Positions 24,950 through 35,123 are shown, counted from the stretch's first letter. The stretch is DNA of 64,000 nt from DASXRA01 sp963737425 (GCA_963737425.1 CAVTSX010000003.1:372001-436000), one strand, 5' to 3'. Translations and numbers: made by a program. The notes: generated from the letters alone by a model not told the origin.

Positions 24950-25309
24950 CCCCAGGCGCAAACAATCGATACTTCCTGCGAGCCGCCGCCGGACGCCTCA
25001 ACGTCGACCGGGCGCCGGCTCGACGCGCTGCCGCCTGTCGCAGATCAGCTCGCTGTCACGATGCCCGTGCTCCAAGAAGCAGACACCACGAGCACGCTGC
25101 GTGTTGGCGTCGCCGGCCGCCGAAGTATGCGAGGGCGCATTCCACCGAACGAAGGTGTAAATTCCCCGTGACGCTAATGGTCATCGATCTTGCGTCGCAA
25201 GTGCGGTACGTGCACCGAAGTGCGGATATGCCGTGGATCTGACTGACTGAATGCGTCACGGGCGTTGTGGTCGTCGGCCTGCCGGCAGGATCCGCGTTGG
25301 CGTAGGGAG
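24950..25309. other. Intergenic region, no gene recognised
   Basis: 360 bases between the flavoprotein and the giant helicase gene. I see no integrase, tRNA or clear palindrome. The helicase promoter should lie in its right part. This is a plausible boundary between the mobilisation element and the following defence-like genes. Confidence 0.35.
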
Positions 25310-28300
25310 ATGAAAGCACAAGTGGACACGAAGGCCGGAGCGAGCGGCGACAGCCCGACAACAGGTCTGGCAGGACCCAGCGTCGACCTTGCCGGCCGCG
25401 GGAGGCGGCTCTTCGAGTTTCTCGCCAGGGCGCAGATGCTCAAGACCTCGACACCGCGAACGATCGACGCATACGTGCGCGACGGATCAGTGCTCTGGAT
25501 GGGCGAGCTCCCTGACCATGCTGCCGTGACGTCTGCTCACCGCACTGCAGAACCGGAAGCCGAGCAGCCGTTGCTGACGGTAGACCGCATGCCAGCGCCG
25601 GTTCCTGCGCCATTGATCCTTCCGTCCCTGGCGCTCTGGCTTGACGACCAGGGTGAGGACGAGAACCGCGAGCCTCAGCTTCAGGAAAGCATTCCGAATC
25701 CGGGGATGGTTTCCGATGACGGCTCGGACGCTCATCTGACGATTGAGGACCATCCAGACGTTCGCGACGCCTTCCGACTGTGGCAACCGCAATGGGCCGC
25801 GTGGGCGGAGAAGGAGCGCGCCGATCGCGCTGTGAGGGACCTGTATGCCGGGCTATTCGCGACCTACGTCAAGGTGACGAACCACCCTGAGGAACTTGAG
25901 CTGATACTTGGCATCGGATGCCTAGCGTGGATGCCGCCGGGCTACCAGCCTGTGCGTCGTCACCTCATGACAAGCCCAGCGTCGATAGCGTTTGACGACG
26001 ACACCGGGACAATTACCGTTTCAGCACAGCCTGCGCTGGAGACTCTGGCCGTTGAGCTCGACATGCTCGACCCATCCCTCGTGCAGAATCCAGCGCACGT
26101 CAACGAGATCCGGACCGGGGCCCGCGAGTTCGAGCATCACCCGATGCACCGCGTCGCCACTGGCGATCTCATCCGTCGGCTCATCAACAGCCTTCACGCC
26201 GATAGTGCGTACCGCGACGAGGACGTGGTCCCTGATTACGGGCCAACGCCTGTTTCTTCATTCGCGCCTGCCCTCGTCATGCGCAAGCGCTCCCAGATGG
26301 GCCTGGTCGACATCTTCAACATCATCGCGGCCCAGATAACCGAAACCGGGGAGGTGCCCAGCGGCCTACTCCCGCTGCTTGACCCAGACCACCAACCGAT
26401 CGTCGAGCCCGACACCTCTGAAGGAGCGCTCGTTGTCGTGGACGACGACGTATTCCTGCCCATGCCACTGAACCAGGTCCAACTCGACATCGTCCGCAGA
26501 GTCGACCGCCATGCCCAGACTCTGGTCCAAGGTCCGCCCGGCACCGGGAAGACACACACCGCCGCCGCGTTGCTAACGCATTTGCTCGCGCAAGGCAAAC
26601 GCGTACTGGTGACGGCACACACCGACCGAGCCCTCAAGGAAGTCAGGGGAAAGCTGCCTGAGTCGATCAAGCCACTTGCGGTTTCCGTCGTCGGCACCAG
26701 CCGCTCGGATATGGCAGACCTGAAAGTGGCCGTCGAACGCATCTCGACCCGTGCCAGCGATCACGACACGGTTCAAGCACAGGCGACGATCACGGCGAGC
26801 TTGGCAACCATCGACCGGCTACGGCGCGAACGTGGCGAGATCCGCGGCAAACTCGTCGAGGCGCGCCGCGTCGAGGTGAGCCACTACGAGCACGCCGGGT
26901 ACCAAGGCACCCTCGCCCGAATCGCTCAGGACTACCAAGCCGAGGCCGAGAAGTATGAGTGGATCGCGCGCCTGATCACTTCGAACGACGACACACCCGC
27001 ACCGTTGAACCGCGAGGAATCCACTCGCTGGCTGGGGCTACTGCGTGACGTCGAGCTGATCGCTGACGAGGCCGAGGCCAACCAGCGCCTCGTGGCTCTG
27101 GCTGACATCCCCACGCCCGAGGGGTTCGCAAGTCAGGTCAACGCCGAAGCGGCGGGCGAGCAAGGCGCGAAAAGGCACGCGAGCGTGAGCGCCCACGCCG
27201 CGTTCGCGACGATATCCGCTCTGGCACTTGACGTCCGAAGCGCGATTCAAGCTCGGATGAAGGAACTCGCCCGAAGGGCCGATGAGTTCGAGCAGCGGCA
27301 CGAACCGTGGATGAACGCAGCGCTTCGCGACATCCGCGCCGGACGCGGAGCGACCTGGGCTGCTCGAGCCACGCATATCCGAGATCTCATTAGGACGACC
27401 CGACCTGTTGTCGAGTCGCTTGGACTTGCAACCGAGATTGCCATCGACGCCACCGCGGATCGAGCTGGCTTGGCTTCCATCGCTCAGCATCTCTACATCC
27501 ACGTGAGCGCAACTGGTCCGGTGAAGACCAATCCGGACGGCTCGGCGAAGGTCGGCGCATTTGCAAACAAGGCAATCAAGCAGGCGCAGCCGTTATTCGA
27601 TCACGTACGCGTCAACGGGCAGGCCCCGACTACGGCGGAGCGCCTAGCAGCGGTGTTGGCACACTTGACCGCTGAGCGCCAACTGACCGCGCTCGACAAG
27701 GCATGGCCGGTCGATGTATCCATCCCGCCCGAGGACACCCTGTGGGAGCGTCTCCAGTGGCACGCGACCGAGTTGGAGCAGCTCGACCGCCTCTTGACAT
27801 TTGGGCACGATCTCTCATTCGAGGAGCAGGCTCTCGCCGGGGTCGGGCTGGCATGCCCGGACTGGAACGACATGACCTCCGTGCTCACCTACTCCCGCCT
27901 CGTCGACGCGGCGGCAGCCAAGGACGCGTTCGAAGCCGCTGCCCGACCATTGCGGCTGCTTGAGACAACCATCCAGGCCGTGAGCACATGGGCCGATGCT
28001 GCAGACACCGTTCACCGCCTTGACCTGGCGATCCGCACGCGCAACCGCGACGAATACGCCGCCGCATACCACCGACTGGCCCGCCTGTACTCCGTTCGTG
28101 ACATCGCCGGCGAGCGGGACGCGCTCACGAGCCAGCTCCGGCGAGCCGCTCCTGACCTCGTCGAGGAGGTGCTTTCGGACCCGACCGCTCCTGCCTGGGA
28201 TTTCCGCATCCCGAACTTGCCGCAGGCGTGGGACTGGGCGCGCTCCGGTGCCTGGATCCTCAAGCAGGACACCACCGACACCAACATTCTCCAAGCCCAG

Positions 28301-30652
28301 GTCGATGCAATTGAGACCAGCCTGCGACGCGAGATCGAAATTGTCGCAGCCAGCCGCGCATGGGACCACGCACTATCCCCCACCCGCCTGACCGGCCAGT
28401 CCCGGGCGGACCTGACGCAATACGCACAGCTGGTCCGTCGACTTGGCAAGGGCACCGGCAAATATGCTGTTGCGCGCCGTGCCGAGATCCGCACAGCAAT
28501 GGATCGATGTAGGCCTGCCGTCCCAGTGTGGATCATGCCCATCTACCGAATTGCCGAACAACTACGGATCGCCCAGAACATGTTCGACGTGATCATCGTC
28601 GACGAGGCATCGCAGGCTGGCCTCGAAGCTACCTTCCTGCAATACCTCGCCCCGAAAATTGTCATTATCGGAGATGACAAACAAGTCTCGCCGGCCGCCG
28701 TCGGAATTGATCAGCAGCAGCTCCGCGATCTCGCCAACCTCTACCTCCATGACGACCGGTACAAAGCATCCTGGCAGGATCCCAAGCGTTCCCTCTTCGA
28801 CGAGGCGAACATGCGCTTCGGCTCTAAACTCACTCTTGTCGAGCACCGACGCTGCGTCCCAGAGATCATCGGATTCTCCAACAGGATCGCCTACGAACCC
28901 GACAATATCCGCCTCATACCAGTGCGCCAGTATGGTGCTGACCGGCTCGAGCCCATCAAGCTTGTCCGCGTCGCCGATGGGTATGAAAAGGGCTCACCCG
29001 GCAACAAGATCAACCCACCCGAGATCGAGGCCATCGTCGACCAAGTCGAGAAGTGTCTATCCGATCCACGGTACGACGACTTAACCCTCGGAGTCATTTC
29101 TCTGCAAGGCCAAATACAAGCAAGGCGCATCGAGGCCGCACTGCTGGAACGAGTCGCGGCAGAGGAATGGACCGTTCGAGAACTACGGTGCGGTGACGCC
29201 GCCGACTTCCAAGGGTCGGAGCGGGACGTCATCTTTCTGTCGATGGTGTCCGCCCCTGAGCCTGGACAGCGGCTGGGGGCCCTCACCGCCGAGATGTACA
29301 TGCAGCGCTACAACGTCGCCGCCTCCCGCGCCAAGGACCAGCTTTGGGTCTTCCACTCCATCGACCTCGACCAGCTGCCCAATTCCGAGGACATGCGCCA
29401 CCACCTGCTCGATTACTGCCACGGCGTCATCGACCGCATCCGCTCCGGACAGGGAGCGACCGTCGCAGCTGCGGTACCCGACGACGTGTTAGTCGAGCCG
29501 TTCGACTCCCTATTTGAGCAGCGTGTATATAACCGACTGATAGATCGCGGCTACAGCGTTGCCCCACAATTCGCTTCGCTCGGATACAACCTGGACCTCG
29601 TCGTCGTGGGCGCAAAAGGCCGGCTTGCAATCGAATGCGACGGCGACGCGTGGCACGGGCCGGAGGCGTACGAGCGGGACCTCGCACGCCAGAGAGATCT
29701 GGAGCGCTGCGGTTGGCAGTTCTTCCGGATAAGGGAATCCGCATACTATGTCGACCAGCACGCCGTACTGCGCCGGCTGTGGGACACGCTCGACGATCTG
29801 GATATCCGACCCTCAGGCTTCCTCGATGAGGACTTAGCGGAGAACACTGAGAACGACGGCCTTGACCTGGGCATAGCTGAATTCGAGACATCACCTCCAC
29901 TCGATGAGGATGCCGCCGACCGACACTATGCCGACATCGATGCAACGGGACTATTCGACCCCCTGCACAGAGAGGGTCGCCAACCCGACGAGTTCGACAC
30001 CTTCGTCGCTCCACACGAAGCGGCACTTCCGAGCGTAGCTGCCCTCCTGGGCAACCTCGAAACCAACGATGACGGCTTGCCCGGGCTGGCCGCGACGTCA
30101 GGCATCCCCACCGCAAATACGCCTTCCCAATTGCCTACCTACCAACAATTCATTGGCGAGCTAGTACGGCCATTAACGGCGACTCGTGCACAGCTGTTCG
30201 ACGGACTCCGAGGCATCGTGGCTGCCGAGGGCCCTGTGCTCGGCTCACGCATTCATGGCGCTTATGTGGTCGCTTCGGGCGGGCGCCGTGTTGGCAAGCA
30301 AATCGCGCGAACCCTCAACACCGCTATCACGGCCGCTGTGCGCACGGGGGTCTTTGTCGCCGACAATCCATTGGGGCAGCCTGGCGTCAAGCCGCGCACC
30401 TACCGCCTTCCCGGCCAGGACGCCGTCGTGGTCCGGCAGCTCGGCCCGAGAACCCTTGAACAGGTTCCTCCGCTAGAGCTCGCACACCTATTGCGCGACG
30501 CAGCGGTCGTCATCGGATGGGACAGCACCGAGTCCCTTTTCCGGGAGGTCCTAGGCCGTCTTGGCCGCGGCCGGCTCACCACCGCGGCTGCGGAGACCCT
30601 GATGGCAGTTGTGCCGCTCGCGCAGTCTCTAGACCAGGACGAGCCCACGTGA
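25310..30652 (+). CDS. Giant SF1 helicase fused to a Vsr/MTES_1575-like endonuclease and DUF3320-like tail
   Basis: About 1780 residues. The start is uncertain: AGGGAG (25304-25309) touches ATG 25310 and lies 12 bases before GTG 25322. Walker A (QGPPGTGKTHTAAALL) falls near residue 408. A ~680-residue helical insert separates it from the DEAA-type motif II (IIVDEASQAGLEA, near 1095), motif III (VIIGDDKQVSP), and the C-terminal AAA_12 motifs (ADFQGSERDVIFLS, YNVAASRAKDQLWVF). A restriction-endonuclease-like domain follows (about 1395-1490): FEQRVYNRL, NLDLVVV, IECDGDAWHG, LERCGWQFFRI, the Vsr-type fold of DUF559/MTES_1575 proteins. The last ~150 residues resemble DUF3320. Such fusions are typical of defence islands. 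Function is inferred. Confidence 0.8.
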   Translation: MKAQVDTKAGASGDSPTTGLAGPSVDLAGRGRRLFEFLARAQMLKTSTPRTIDAYVRDGSVLWMGELPDHAAVTSAHRTAEPEAEQPLLTVDRMPAPVPAPLILPSLALWLDDQGEDENREPQLQESIPNPGMVSDDGSDAHLTIEDHPDVRDAFRLWQPQWAAWAEKERADRAVRDLYAGLFATYVKVTNHPEELELILGIGCLAWMPPGYQPVRRHLMTSPASIAFDDDTGTITVSAQPALETLAVELDMLDPSLVQNPAHVNEIRTGAREFEHHPMHRVATGDLIRRLINSLHADSAYRDEDVVPDYGPTPVSSFAPALVMRKRSQMGLVDIFNIIAAQITETGEVPSGLLPLLDPDHQPIVEPDTSEGALVVVDDDVFLPMPLNQVQLDIVRRVDRHAQTLVQGPPGTGKTHTAAALLTHLLAQGKRVLVTAHTDRALKEVRGKLPESIKPLAVSVVGTSRSDMADLKVAVERISTRASDHDTVQAQATITASLATIDRLRRERGEIRGKLVEARRVEVSHYEHAGYQGTLARIAQDYQAEAEKYEWIARLITSNDDTPAPLNREESTRWLGLLRDVELIADEAEANQRLVALADIPTPEGFASQVNAEAAGEQGAKRHASVSAHAAFATISALALDVRSAIQARMKELARRADEFEQRHEPWMNAALRDIRAGRGATWAARATHIRDLIRTTRPVVESLGLATEIAIDATADRAGLASIAQHLYIHVSATGPVKTNPDGSAKVGAFANKAIKQAQPLFDHVRVNGQAPTTAERLAAVLAHLTAERQLTALDKAWPVDVSIPPEDTLWERLQWHATELEQLDRLLTFGHDLSFEEQALAGVGLACPDWNDMTSVLTYSRLVDAAAAKDAFEAAARPLRLLETTIQAVSTWADAADTVHRLDLAIRTRNRDEYAAAYHRLARLYSVRDIAGERDALTSQLRRAAPDLVEEVLSDPTAPAWDFRIPNLPQAWDWARSGAWILKQDTTDTNILQAQVDAIETSLRREIEIVAASRAWDHALSPTRLTGQSRADLTQYAQLVRRLGKGTGKYAVARRAEIRTAMDRCRPAVPVWIMPIYRIAEQLRIAQNMFDVIIVDEASQAGLEATFLQYLAPKIVIIGDDKQVSPAAVGIDQQQLRDLANLYLHDDRYKASWQDPKRSLFDEANMRFGSKLTLVEHRRCVPEIIGFSNRIAYEPDNIRLIPVRQYGADRLEPIKLVRVADGYEKGSPGNKINPPEIEAIVDQVEKCLSDPRYDDLTLGVISLQGQIQARRIEAALLERVAAEEWTVRELRCGDAADFQGSERDVIFLSMVSAPEPGQRLGALTAEMYMQRYNVAASRAKDQLWVFHSIDLDQLPNSEDMRHHLLDYCHGVIDRIRSGQGATVAAAVPDDVLVEPFDSLFEQRVYNRLIDRGYSVAPQFASLGYNLDLVVVGAKGRLAIECDGDAWHGPEAYERDLARQRDLERCGWQFFRIRESAYYVDQHAVLRRLWDTLDDLDIRPSGFLDEDLAENTENDGLDLGIAEFETSPPLDEDAADRHYADIDATGLFDPLHREGRQPDEFDTFVAPHEAALPSVAALLGNLETNDDGLPGLAATSGIPTANTPSQLPTYQQFIGELVRPLTATRAQLFDGLRGIVAAEGPVLGSRIHGAYVVASGGRRVGKQIARTLNTAITAAVRTGVFVADNPLGQPGVKPRTYRLPGQDAVVVRQLGPRTLEQVPPLELAHLLRDAAVVIGWDSTESLFREVLGRLGRGRLTTAAAETLMAVVPLAQSLDQDEPT

Positions 30653-30808
30653 GCCGGGCTAACCACATGCATCTTCACCAAGCTCGAGTGAGTTCTGCAC
30701 GCTGGATGGCTAACCGTCTGCACGGTCGCGCGATAGTCGGTCGACTGGTAACCCGTCCATAATCAACGCGCAACGCATACTGCCCTAGGAGTTCGAAAGG
30801 GGAAAGCC

Positions 30809-31885
30809 ATGGGATTGTTCTCTAGTAAGGCGCAGAAGTCCGCTAGGACTGATTCGAGCATCGATGGCATCGTATTTCAGCTGTGGGGCCAGCGAGGGTG
30901 GCACAACTTCGACGTTGTCGGGGAATCTCATCACTCGGCTGCAATAAAAGATCTGCTGCCATCTCGACGGCAAGGAGACAACGGCCGAGAGGTTGATATT
31001 CCGGTCGTCTTACTCCACAACCCCGATAACCCGTATGACGGCAACGCGGTCGAAGTCCGTGCGTCCACGGGACTCGTCGCGTATCTGTCGCGCGAGGATG
31101 CTGCGCGGTACGCCGCTACCTTGTCAGCCCTGCAGGCGCAAGGCTGGACTCCAGCCACAACGGCCCGGGTCTGGGGTTATGAAGGCTACGGCGAAGACAG
31201 CGAATTTGTCGGCTCAGTACGAATAGATCTCGCCGAACCCCACATGCTGATGCCCGCGAACACGCCACCGGACGGCCCACACGAAATCATCCCAGTCGGG
31301 TCACAGATTCAAGTGACCGGCGAAGAAAGCCACATGTCTGCGATTTCGCCGTACCTAAATGCCCATGGCGAGTGCTGGGTACACGCAACATTGCACGAAG
31401 TCGTCGAGCAGTCAGCCCGAACGTCCAAACGGCTGGCCGAGGTTCGCATCGACGGCGATCCGGTCGGGCGTCTCACCCCAAAGATGTCTGGCGACATGTT
31501 GCCCGCTGTCACCTATCTGGCCGATCGTGGGGTCAAGACGTGCGTGAAGGCAGTCGTGAAGGGCAACCGGCTGAAGGCGGAGGTGGTGCTCTACGCGCTC
31601 CGCGCGTCGGAGCTTCCATCGGATTGGATGCAAGGGGCCTACTTGGCCCCTTCGGACCGTCCTGCGGAGTCCGTGACACAAGGCGATGGCTCGCGCTCGA
31701 CGGCCCAACTGCCCGCCGTGGTTGCCGTCGAGCATCAGGTGCCCTCAGATGCGGCTGAGAGTGCCGCACCGTTCACGACCGTCCCTCCGCCATCCCCACC
31801 GGCTGGCTGGTACCCCGACCCGTATGGCGCCGCCCGGCTGCGATATTGGGACGGAGCTCAATGGACTGAGCAGGCGTCTCAGTAG
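30809..31885 (+). CDS. HIRAN-domain protein with C-terminal DUF2510 motif
   Basis: 358 residues from ATG 30809 with AAAGGGGAAAG upstream. Residues ~35-105 form a HIRAN domain (FDVVGESHHSAAIKDLL, NPYDGNAVEVRAS, GLVAYLSREDA), a fold that binds 3' ends of DNA in HLTF/Rad5-type proteins. A second, weaker HIRAN-like unit follows at ~165-260 (IQVTGEESHMSAISPYL, RIDGDPVGRLTPKMS). After a disordered Pro/Ser linker comes a C-terminal DUF2510 motif (PAGWYPDPYGAARLRYWDG). It lies 156 bases after the helicase-endonuclease on the same strand and may act with it on damaged or foreign DNA ends, though stand-alone HIRAN proteins are widespread in actinobacteria. Confidence 0.8.
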   Translation: MGLFSSKAQKSARTDSSIDGIVFQLWGQRGWHNFDVVGESHHSAAIKDLLPSRRQGDNGREVDIPVVLLHNPDNPYDGNAVEVRASTGLVAYLSREDAARYAATLSALQAQGWTPATTARVWGYEGYGEDSEFVGSVRIDLAEPHMLMPANTPPDGPHEIIPVGSQIQVTGEESHMSAISPYLNAHGECWVHATLHEVVEQSARTSKRLAEVRIDGDPVGRLTPKMSGDMLPAVTYLADRGVKTCVKAVVKGNRLKAEVVLYALRASELPSDWMQGAYLAPSDRPAESVTQGDGSRSTAQLPAVVAVEHQVPSDAAESAAPFTTVPPPSPPAGWYPDPYGAARLRYWDGAQWTEQASQ

Positions 31886-31937
31886 CGGGTCGGCCCGCTA
31901 GGTGGGCTGGCATTGCGTCTGTCGACGGCGGCCGAAA

Positions 31938-31968
31938 TTGACCCCCTATCGCCGTCGACACGGGGTCA
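31938..31968. terminator. Candidate bidirectional terminator between convergent genes
   Basis: TTGACCCC (31938-31945) pairs with GGGGTCA (31962-31968), flanked by an A-run on one side and GTTTT on the other, in the 147-base gap between two convergent genes. Position and flanking A/T bases fit a two-way rho-independent terminator, although the 16-base loop is long. Confidence 0.5.
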
Positions 31969-32032
31969 GTTTTCAGGCGTCGCCGACAGCATGGCTCTGC
32001 CGCGACCTTCAATACGCCTCTGCTTGGGCGAG

Positions 32033-32401
32033 TTACGGCCCGCCCGCCGCCAAAACAAAAATTAGCACCGTGAGCACTAAGCCGATTAGGCCAAGTATCA
32101 GACCGGCCAACGCTATCCCGGCGCCGCTCATCCGATCTTCAGATCGCCTGAATTGCCCACGCGCGACCCCGCCAAATATGACAGCAAGAAGCGATCCGAT
32201 TCCCCAAATCCAAAGGATCCCTAGCACCAGCGAGGCAACGGCCATGCCATTGACCCCTTGCCGACCGTGAACCTGGGTGTAACTGGGGCTCGGCAACGGA
32301 GCCAACTGCTCTGTCCACCTCGATCCGTCCCACCATCTCAGCGAGAGGCTCCCGGTTGGGTCCGGATGCCAGCCAGGAGGTATCGGCGGGACCTGAGTCA
32401 T
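32033..32401 (-). CDS. DUF2510 - DUF4190 small membrane protein
   Basis: 122 residues from ATG 32401. The N-terminus has a DUF2510 motif (PPGWHPDPTGSLSLRWWDG) and residues 50-120 a DUF4190-type pair of membrane helices (GMAVASLVLGILWIWGIGS and GAGIALAGLILGLIGLVLT) around a short basic loop. Proteins of this build are common in actinobacteria without a known role. It shares the DUF2510 motif with the convergent HIRAN protein, which may be coincidence. Confidence 0.8.
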   Translation of the reverse strand: MTQVPPIPPGWHPDPTGSLSLRWWDGSRWTEQLAPLPSPSYTQVHGRQGVNGMAVASLVLGILWIWGIGSLLAVIFGGVARGQFRRSEDRMSGAGIALAGLILGLIGLVLTVLIFVLAAGGP

Positions 32402-33067
32402 GGGATCTCCGTAGGTCGATCGTCATCGTTCGGCTTCCCGCCTCCGACGAGGCAGCCTCGCGCCGGCTACGTCTATTGATCGGCTGATGACCACAATCCT
32501 TTAGGACATCGCAGACACACGTGGCGACGCGACATGAGCGCTGGATCCAGCCGGGTCGAGACAACGGCTCCGTTCGACGCGTGGTGCCGCTCGTGGGATC
32601 AAACGCTGGCGACTGCCCGGGATTGAGGGATCCCTGGTACCGCAAATGCGGGCATCGATGACACTGATGGCCCTGAATGGGCTTCTGTCCGTCCTCCGGA
32701 GGCGGTGGCGCAGGTTCGAATCCTGCCGGGGGCGCCCAGAAATTCGGGAACTTGGCAAGCTGCCTACCGGCATCCCGGTTGATTTGCCCGATTAGTGGCG
32801 CGGATTTCGTTGCACGCAGGATCGTGGCTCGAATCCTTTTGGTGTGCGTGGTGGCTAGAGGTGCGCCCGCGGTCATGGAGCATCGACGATTGACGCAGGA
32901 CGCGACCGCCGTCGAGAGCGGGGATGGTGGCCCATCCCGGCCCCGTGCCTGTTACCTGGCACTCTGGAACCGTTCTGTGTCCGCTGACGCTCGACTGCGT
33001 CTGGCTCAGATGAATCGTTCGGGACCCCATGCGTGGGCTCGGTTGGCCGCGATTGGCTCGATGAGTG
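32402..33067. other. Gene-free region containing a tRNA 3' relic
   Basis: 666 bases upstream of the DUF2510 gene. Apart from the tRNA 3' segment at 32690-32737 I see no supported gene; open frames here have no domains. It is a likely junction between inserted DNA (left) and older sequence (right). Confidence 0.4.
32690..32737 (+). repeat. tRNA 3'-end relic, probable attachment site
   Basis: The T-arm is complete (GCAGG TTCGAAT CCTGC, 32710-32726) and is followed by an acceptor-like strand CGGGGGC (32727-32733) and GCCC. A CCTCCGGAGG segment precedes it, possibly a long variable arm. No matching 5' acceptor strand (GCCCCCG), D-arm or anticodon arm lies upstream, so this is only a 3' fragment. 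Integrases that use tRNA genes leave such copies at the far end of the inserted DNA. A related copy is at 51347-51388. Confidence 0.6.
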
Positions 33068-33655
33068 TCACCGGTCTGCGGGCTGGACATCATGAACCGC
33101 CGGAGCGGCGCTTCGGTCCTCGGTTGGGTGCTCGTGCGGGATGAGTTCGAGCTGGTGGAGGTGTTGTCCGCTGGTGGATTGCAGAGTCTGTGGGGTCTGG
33201 TGAGCGATCACCGCGTGGGCCATCGAGCGGGCGCTGCTCCAGAGCAAGGCTGCGAGTGGCAGTTCGACAAGGACGGCAGTGGCGAGACTGAACCACCACC
33301 CGTGTGTGCCCCAAGACAGCACGACGTCGAACCAGGCGTCGCAGGCAAACAGCGTCCCAGTTATCAGTGCGGCAGGAATCGCAAGTTGGCGCGACCGGTA
33401 CACGGCCCATAGCGTGACGCCGAGGGCTGCGACCTCCGCGGTGTCGAAGCCGATCCAAAGCAGCCTCCACTGCCTGGTGGTGTCAGCCGTCGGCAGGCTG
33501 ACACCCAGGATGACGATCCAGACCAGCAGCCCGGCCACCACCACGCTGAGCAGACGCGTGAGGGCTCTGACCCGCCCGGTGATGTCTTTCTGCGGTGTTG
33601 CGTCGCGCGTGTTCGACAGGAGGTACCGACGGGCCGGGCGGAGGGCTAGCGTCAT
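33068..33655 (-). CDS. Four-helix membrane protein of unknown function
   Basis: 195 residues from ATG 33655. Four hydrophobic helices are visible (about 34-52, 68-86, 92-112, 122-142). The motifs WIGFDTAEVAAL and CDAWFDVVLSWGT recur in a family of uncharacterised actinobacterial membrane proteins. It starts 59 bases downstream of the MFS exporter and is probably cotranscribed with it. The C-terminal ~50 residues are polar and cytoplasmic or disordered. Confidence 0.7.
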   Translation of the reverse strand: MTLALRPARRYLLSNTRDATPQKDITGRVRALTRLLSVVVAGLLVWIVILGVSLPTADTTRQWRLLWIGFDTAEVAALGVTLWAVYRSRQLAIPAALITGTLFACDAWFDVVLSWGTHGWWFSLATAVLVELPLAALLWSSARSMAHAVIAHQTPQTLQSTSGQHLHQLELIPHEHPTEDRSAAPAVHDVQPADR

Positions 33656-33713
33656 GGTCGGCTCCTGCGGACGACGTCGTTCTGTCTATGGATTTGCTGG
33701 TGGATCTGCCGCG

Positions 33714-35123
33714 CTAGGTCGCGGTGGCGAAGCTTCGGCGTGCAAGCAGGGTGAGCCCGCTGGCCAGTGCGAGAGCGGCCAGCACTGTCGCCGCGCCGTA
33801 CCCGGCCCGTAGCGCTGGGTCGAAGCCGTGAGCGCTGCGTCCGGCGAAGACGGAGGCGACCACCGCGAGCCCGACCGCTCCGCCGAGCTGCTGCATGGTC
33901 TGCAGCAGGCCGGATGCCGATCCGGTGTGCTCGGGTTCGACGCCGCTGAGGGCGAGGACCGTTATCGGCATGAAGCTCGCACCCACCCCCAGGCCCATCA
34001 GCAGCAGTGACGGGAGGACGCCGGCGGCGTAGCTGGTGGAGGCGTCTACGCCGAGTAGCAGGCCCATCGCGATGAACACGCTCGCGGTACCGGCGGCGAT
34101 CAGCGGGGCCGGACCGATCCGGGCGACCAGGCGGGGGGCCAGGCGCGACATGGTGAACACGCCCAGTGGCACGGGCAGGAATGCCACGCCGGATCGAAGT
34201 GGGCTGTAGCCGAACTGGTGGGCCAGCAGTTGCACGGTGAGGAAGAAGGTCGCGAGCATGCCGCCGTAGAGGGCGGCCATCGCGACCAGCCCCGCGATCC
34301 GCTGCCGGCTGCGCAGCAGCGCCGGCCGCAGTAGCGGGTGTGGGTGTCGACGCTCGGTGACGGCCAGCACCACCAGCAGGGCGGCTCCGAGGACGAAGCC
34401 GGCGATGGTGCGCACGCTGCCCCAGCCGTGTTCGGGTGCGTTGATGACGGTCCACACGATGGATACCGCAGCGGCGGTGGCGGAGCCTGCGCCGACGAAA
34501 TCGAATCGACCGTGGCGCCGCGCCGTCTCGTTGACCAGCCCGGGGACGAGGAACAGGACGGCCAGGCCGATCGGCACGTTGACGAACATCGTCCACCGCC
34601 AGGACACCAGATCGGTGAGCGTGCCGCCGAGCATCAAGCCGAGCGCCGCTCCTCCCGAGGAGATGACGGCGAATGCTGCCAGGGCACGGTTGCGCGCGGC
34701 CTCGTTCGGCGCGTTGGTGGCGATCAGGGCCAGCACGGACGGCGCCGACAGCGCGGCACCGACGCCCTGCAGCGCCCGCGAGGTGACCAGTTCCCACGGC
34801 GCCTGGGCGAACCCGCCGGCGAAGGAGGCGAGTGTGAACAGGCCCAGGCCGGTCATGAACACCCGCCGCCGGCCGAGCACGTCACCCAGGCGGCCGCCGA
34901 GCAGCAAGAGGCCACCGAACGCCAGGCTGTAGGCATTGAGGACCCACGACAGCGAGGCGGAGCCGAAATTCAGGTCCGTGGCGATGTGCGGCAGCGCAAC
35001 GTTCACGATCGTCGCGTCGAGCACGAGCATGAGTTGACCGACGAGCACGACCCACATACCGATCGCCGGGTTGCGGCGTGCGGACCCCGTTGGAGCGGGT
35101 CGGGTTTGCAGCATTGCAGACAT
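33714..35123 (-). CDS. MFS drug exporter, DHA2 (EmrB/QacA) type
   Basis: 469 residues from ATG 35123 (ATG 35114 is also possible); the frame is open to 35237 but would run through the operator region. About 14 hydrophobic helices are apparent. The first helix has MLVLDATIVNVALPHI, the signature of the DHA2 family, and the loop motif A is GRLGDVLGRRRVF. Such proton antiporters export drugs, dyes or the cell's own metabolites. The gene is divergent from a TetR regulator with two palindromes between them, the standard arrangement for repressor-controlled efflux. Substrate cannot be deduced. Confidence 0.88.
   Translation of the reverse strand: MSAMLQTRPAPTGSARRNPAIGMWVVLVGQLMLVLDATIVNVALPHIATDLNFGSASLSWVLNAYSLAFGGLLLLGGRLGDVLGRRRVFMTGLGLFTLASFAGGFAQAPWELVTSRALQGVGAALSAPSVLALIATNAPNEAARNRALAAFAVISSGGAALGLMLGGTLTDLVSWRWTMFVNVPIGLAVLFLVPGLVNETARRHGRFDFVGAGSATAAAVSIVWTVINAPEHGWGSVRTIAGFVLGAALLVVLAVTERRHPHPLLRPALLRSRQRIAGLVAMAALYGGMLATFFLTVQLLAHQFGYSPLRSGVAFLPVPLGVFTMSRLAPRLVARIGPAPLIAAGTASVFIAMGLLLGVDASTSYAAGVLPSLLLMGLGVGASFMPITVLALSGVEPEHTGSASGLLQTMQQLGGAVGLAVVASVFAGRSAHGFDPALRAGYGAATVLAALALASGLTLLARRSFATAT

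Noticed and set aside
32690..32737. Intact tRNA gene
   Set aside because: No complementary 5' acceptor strand, D-arm or anticodon arm upstream; only the 3' part exists.
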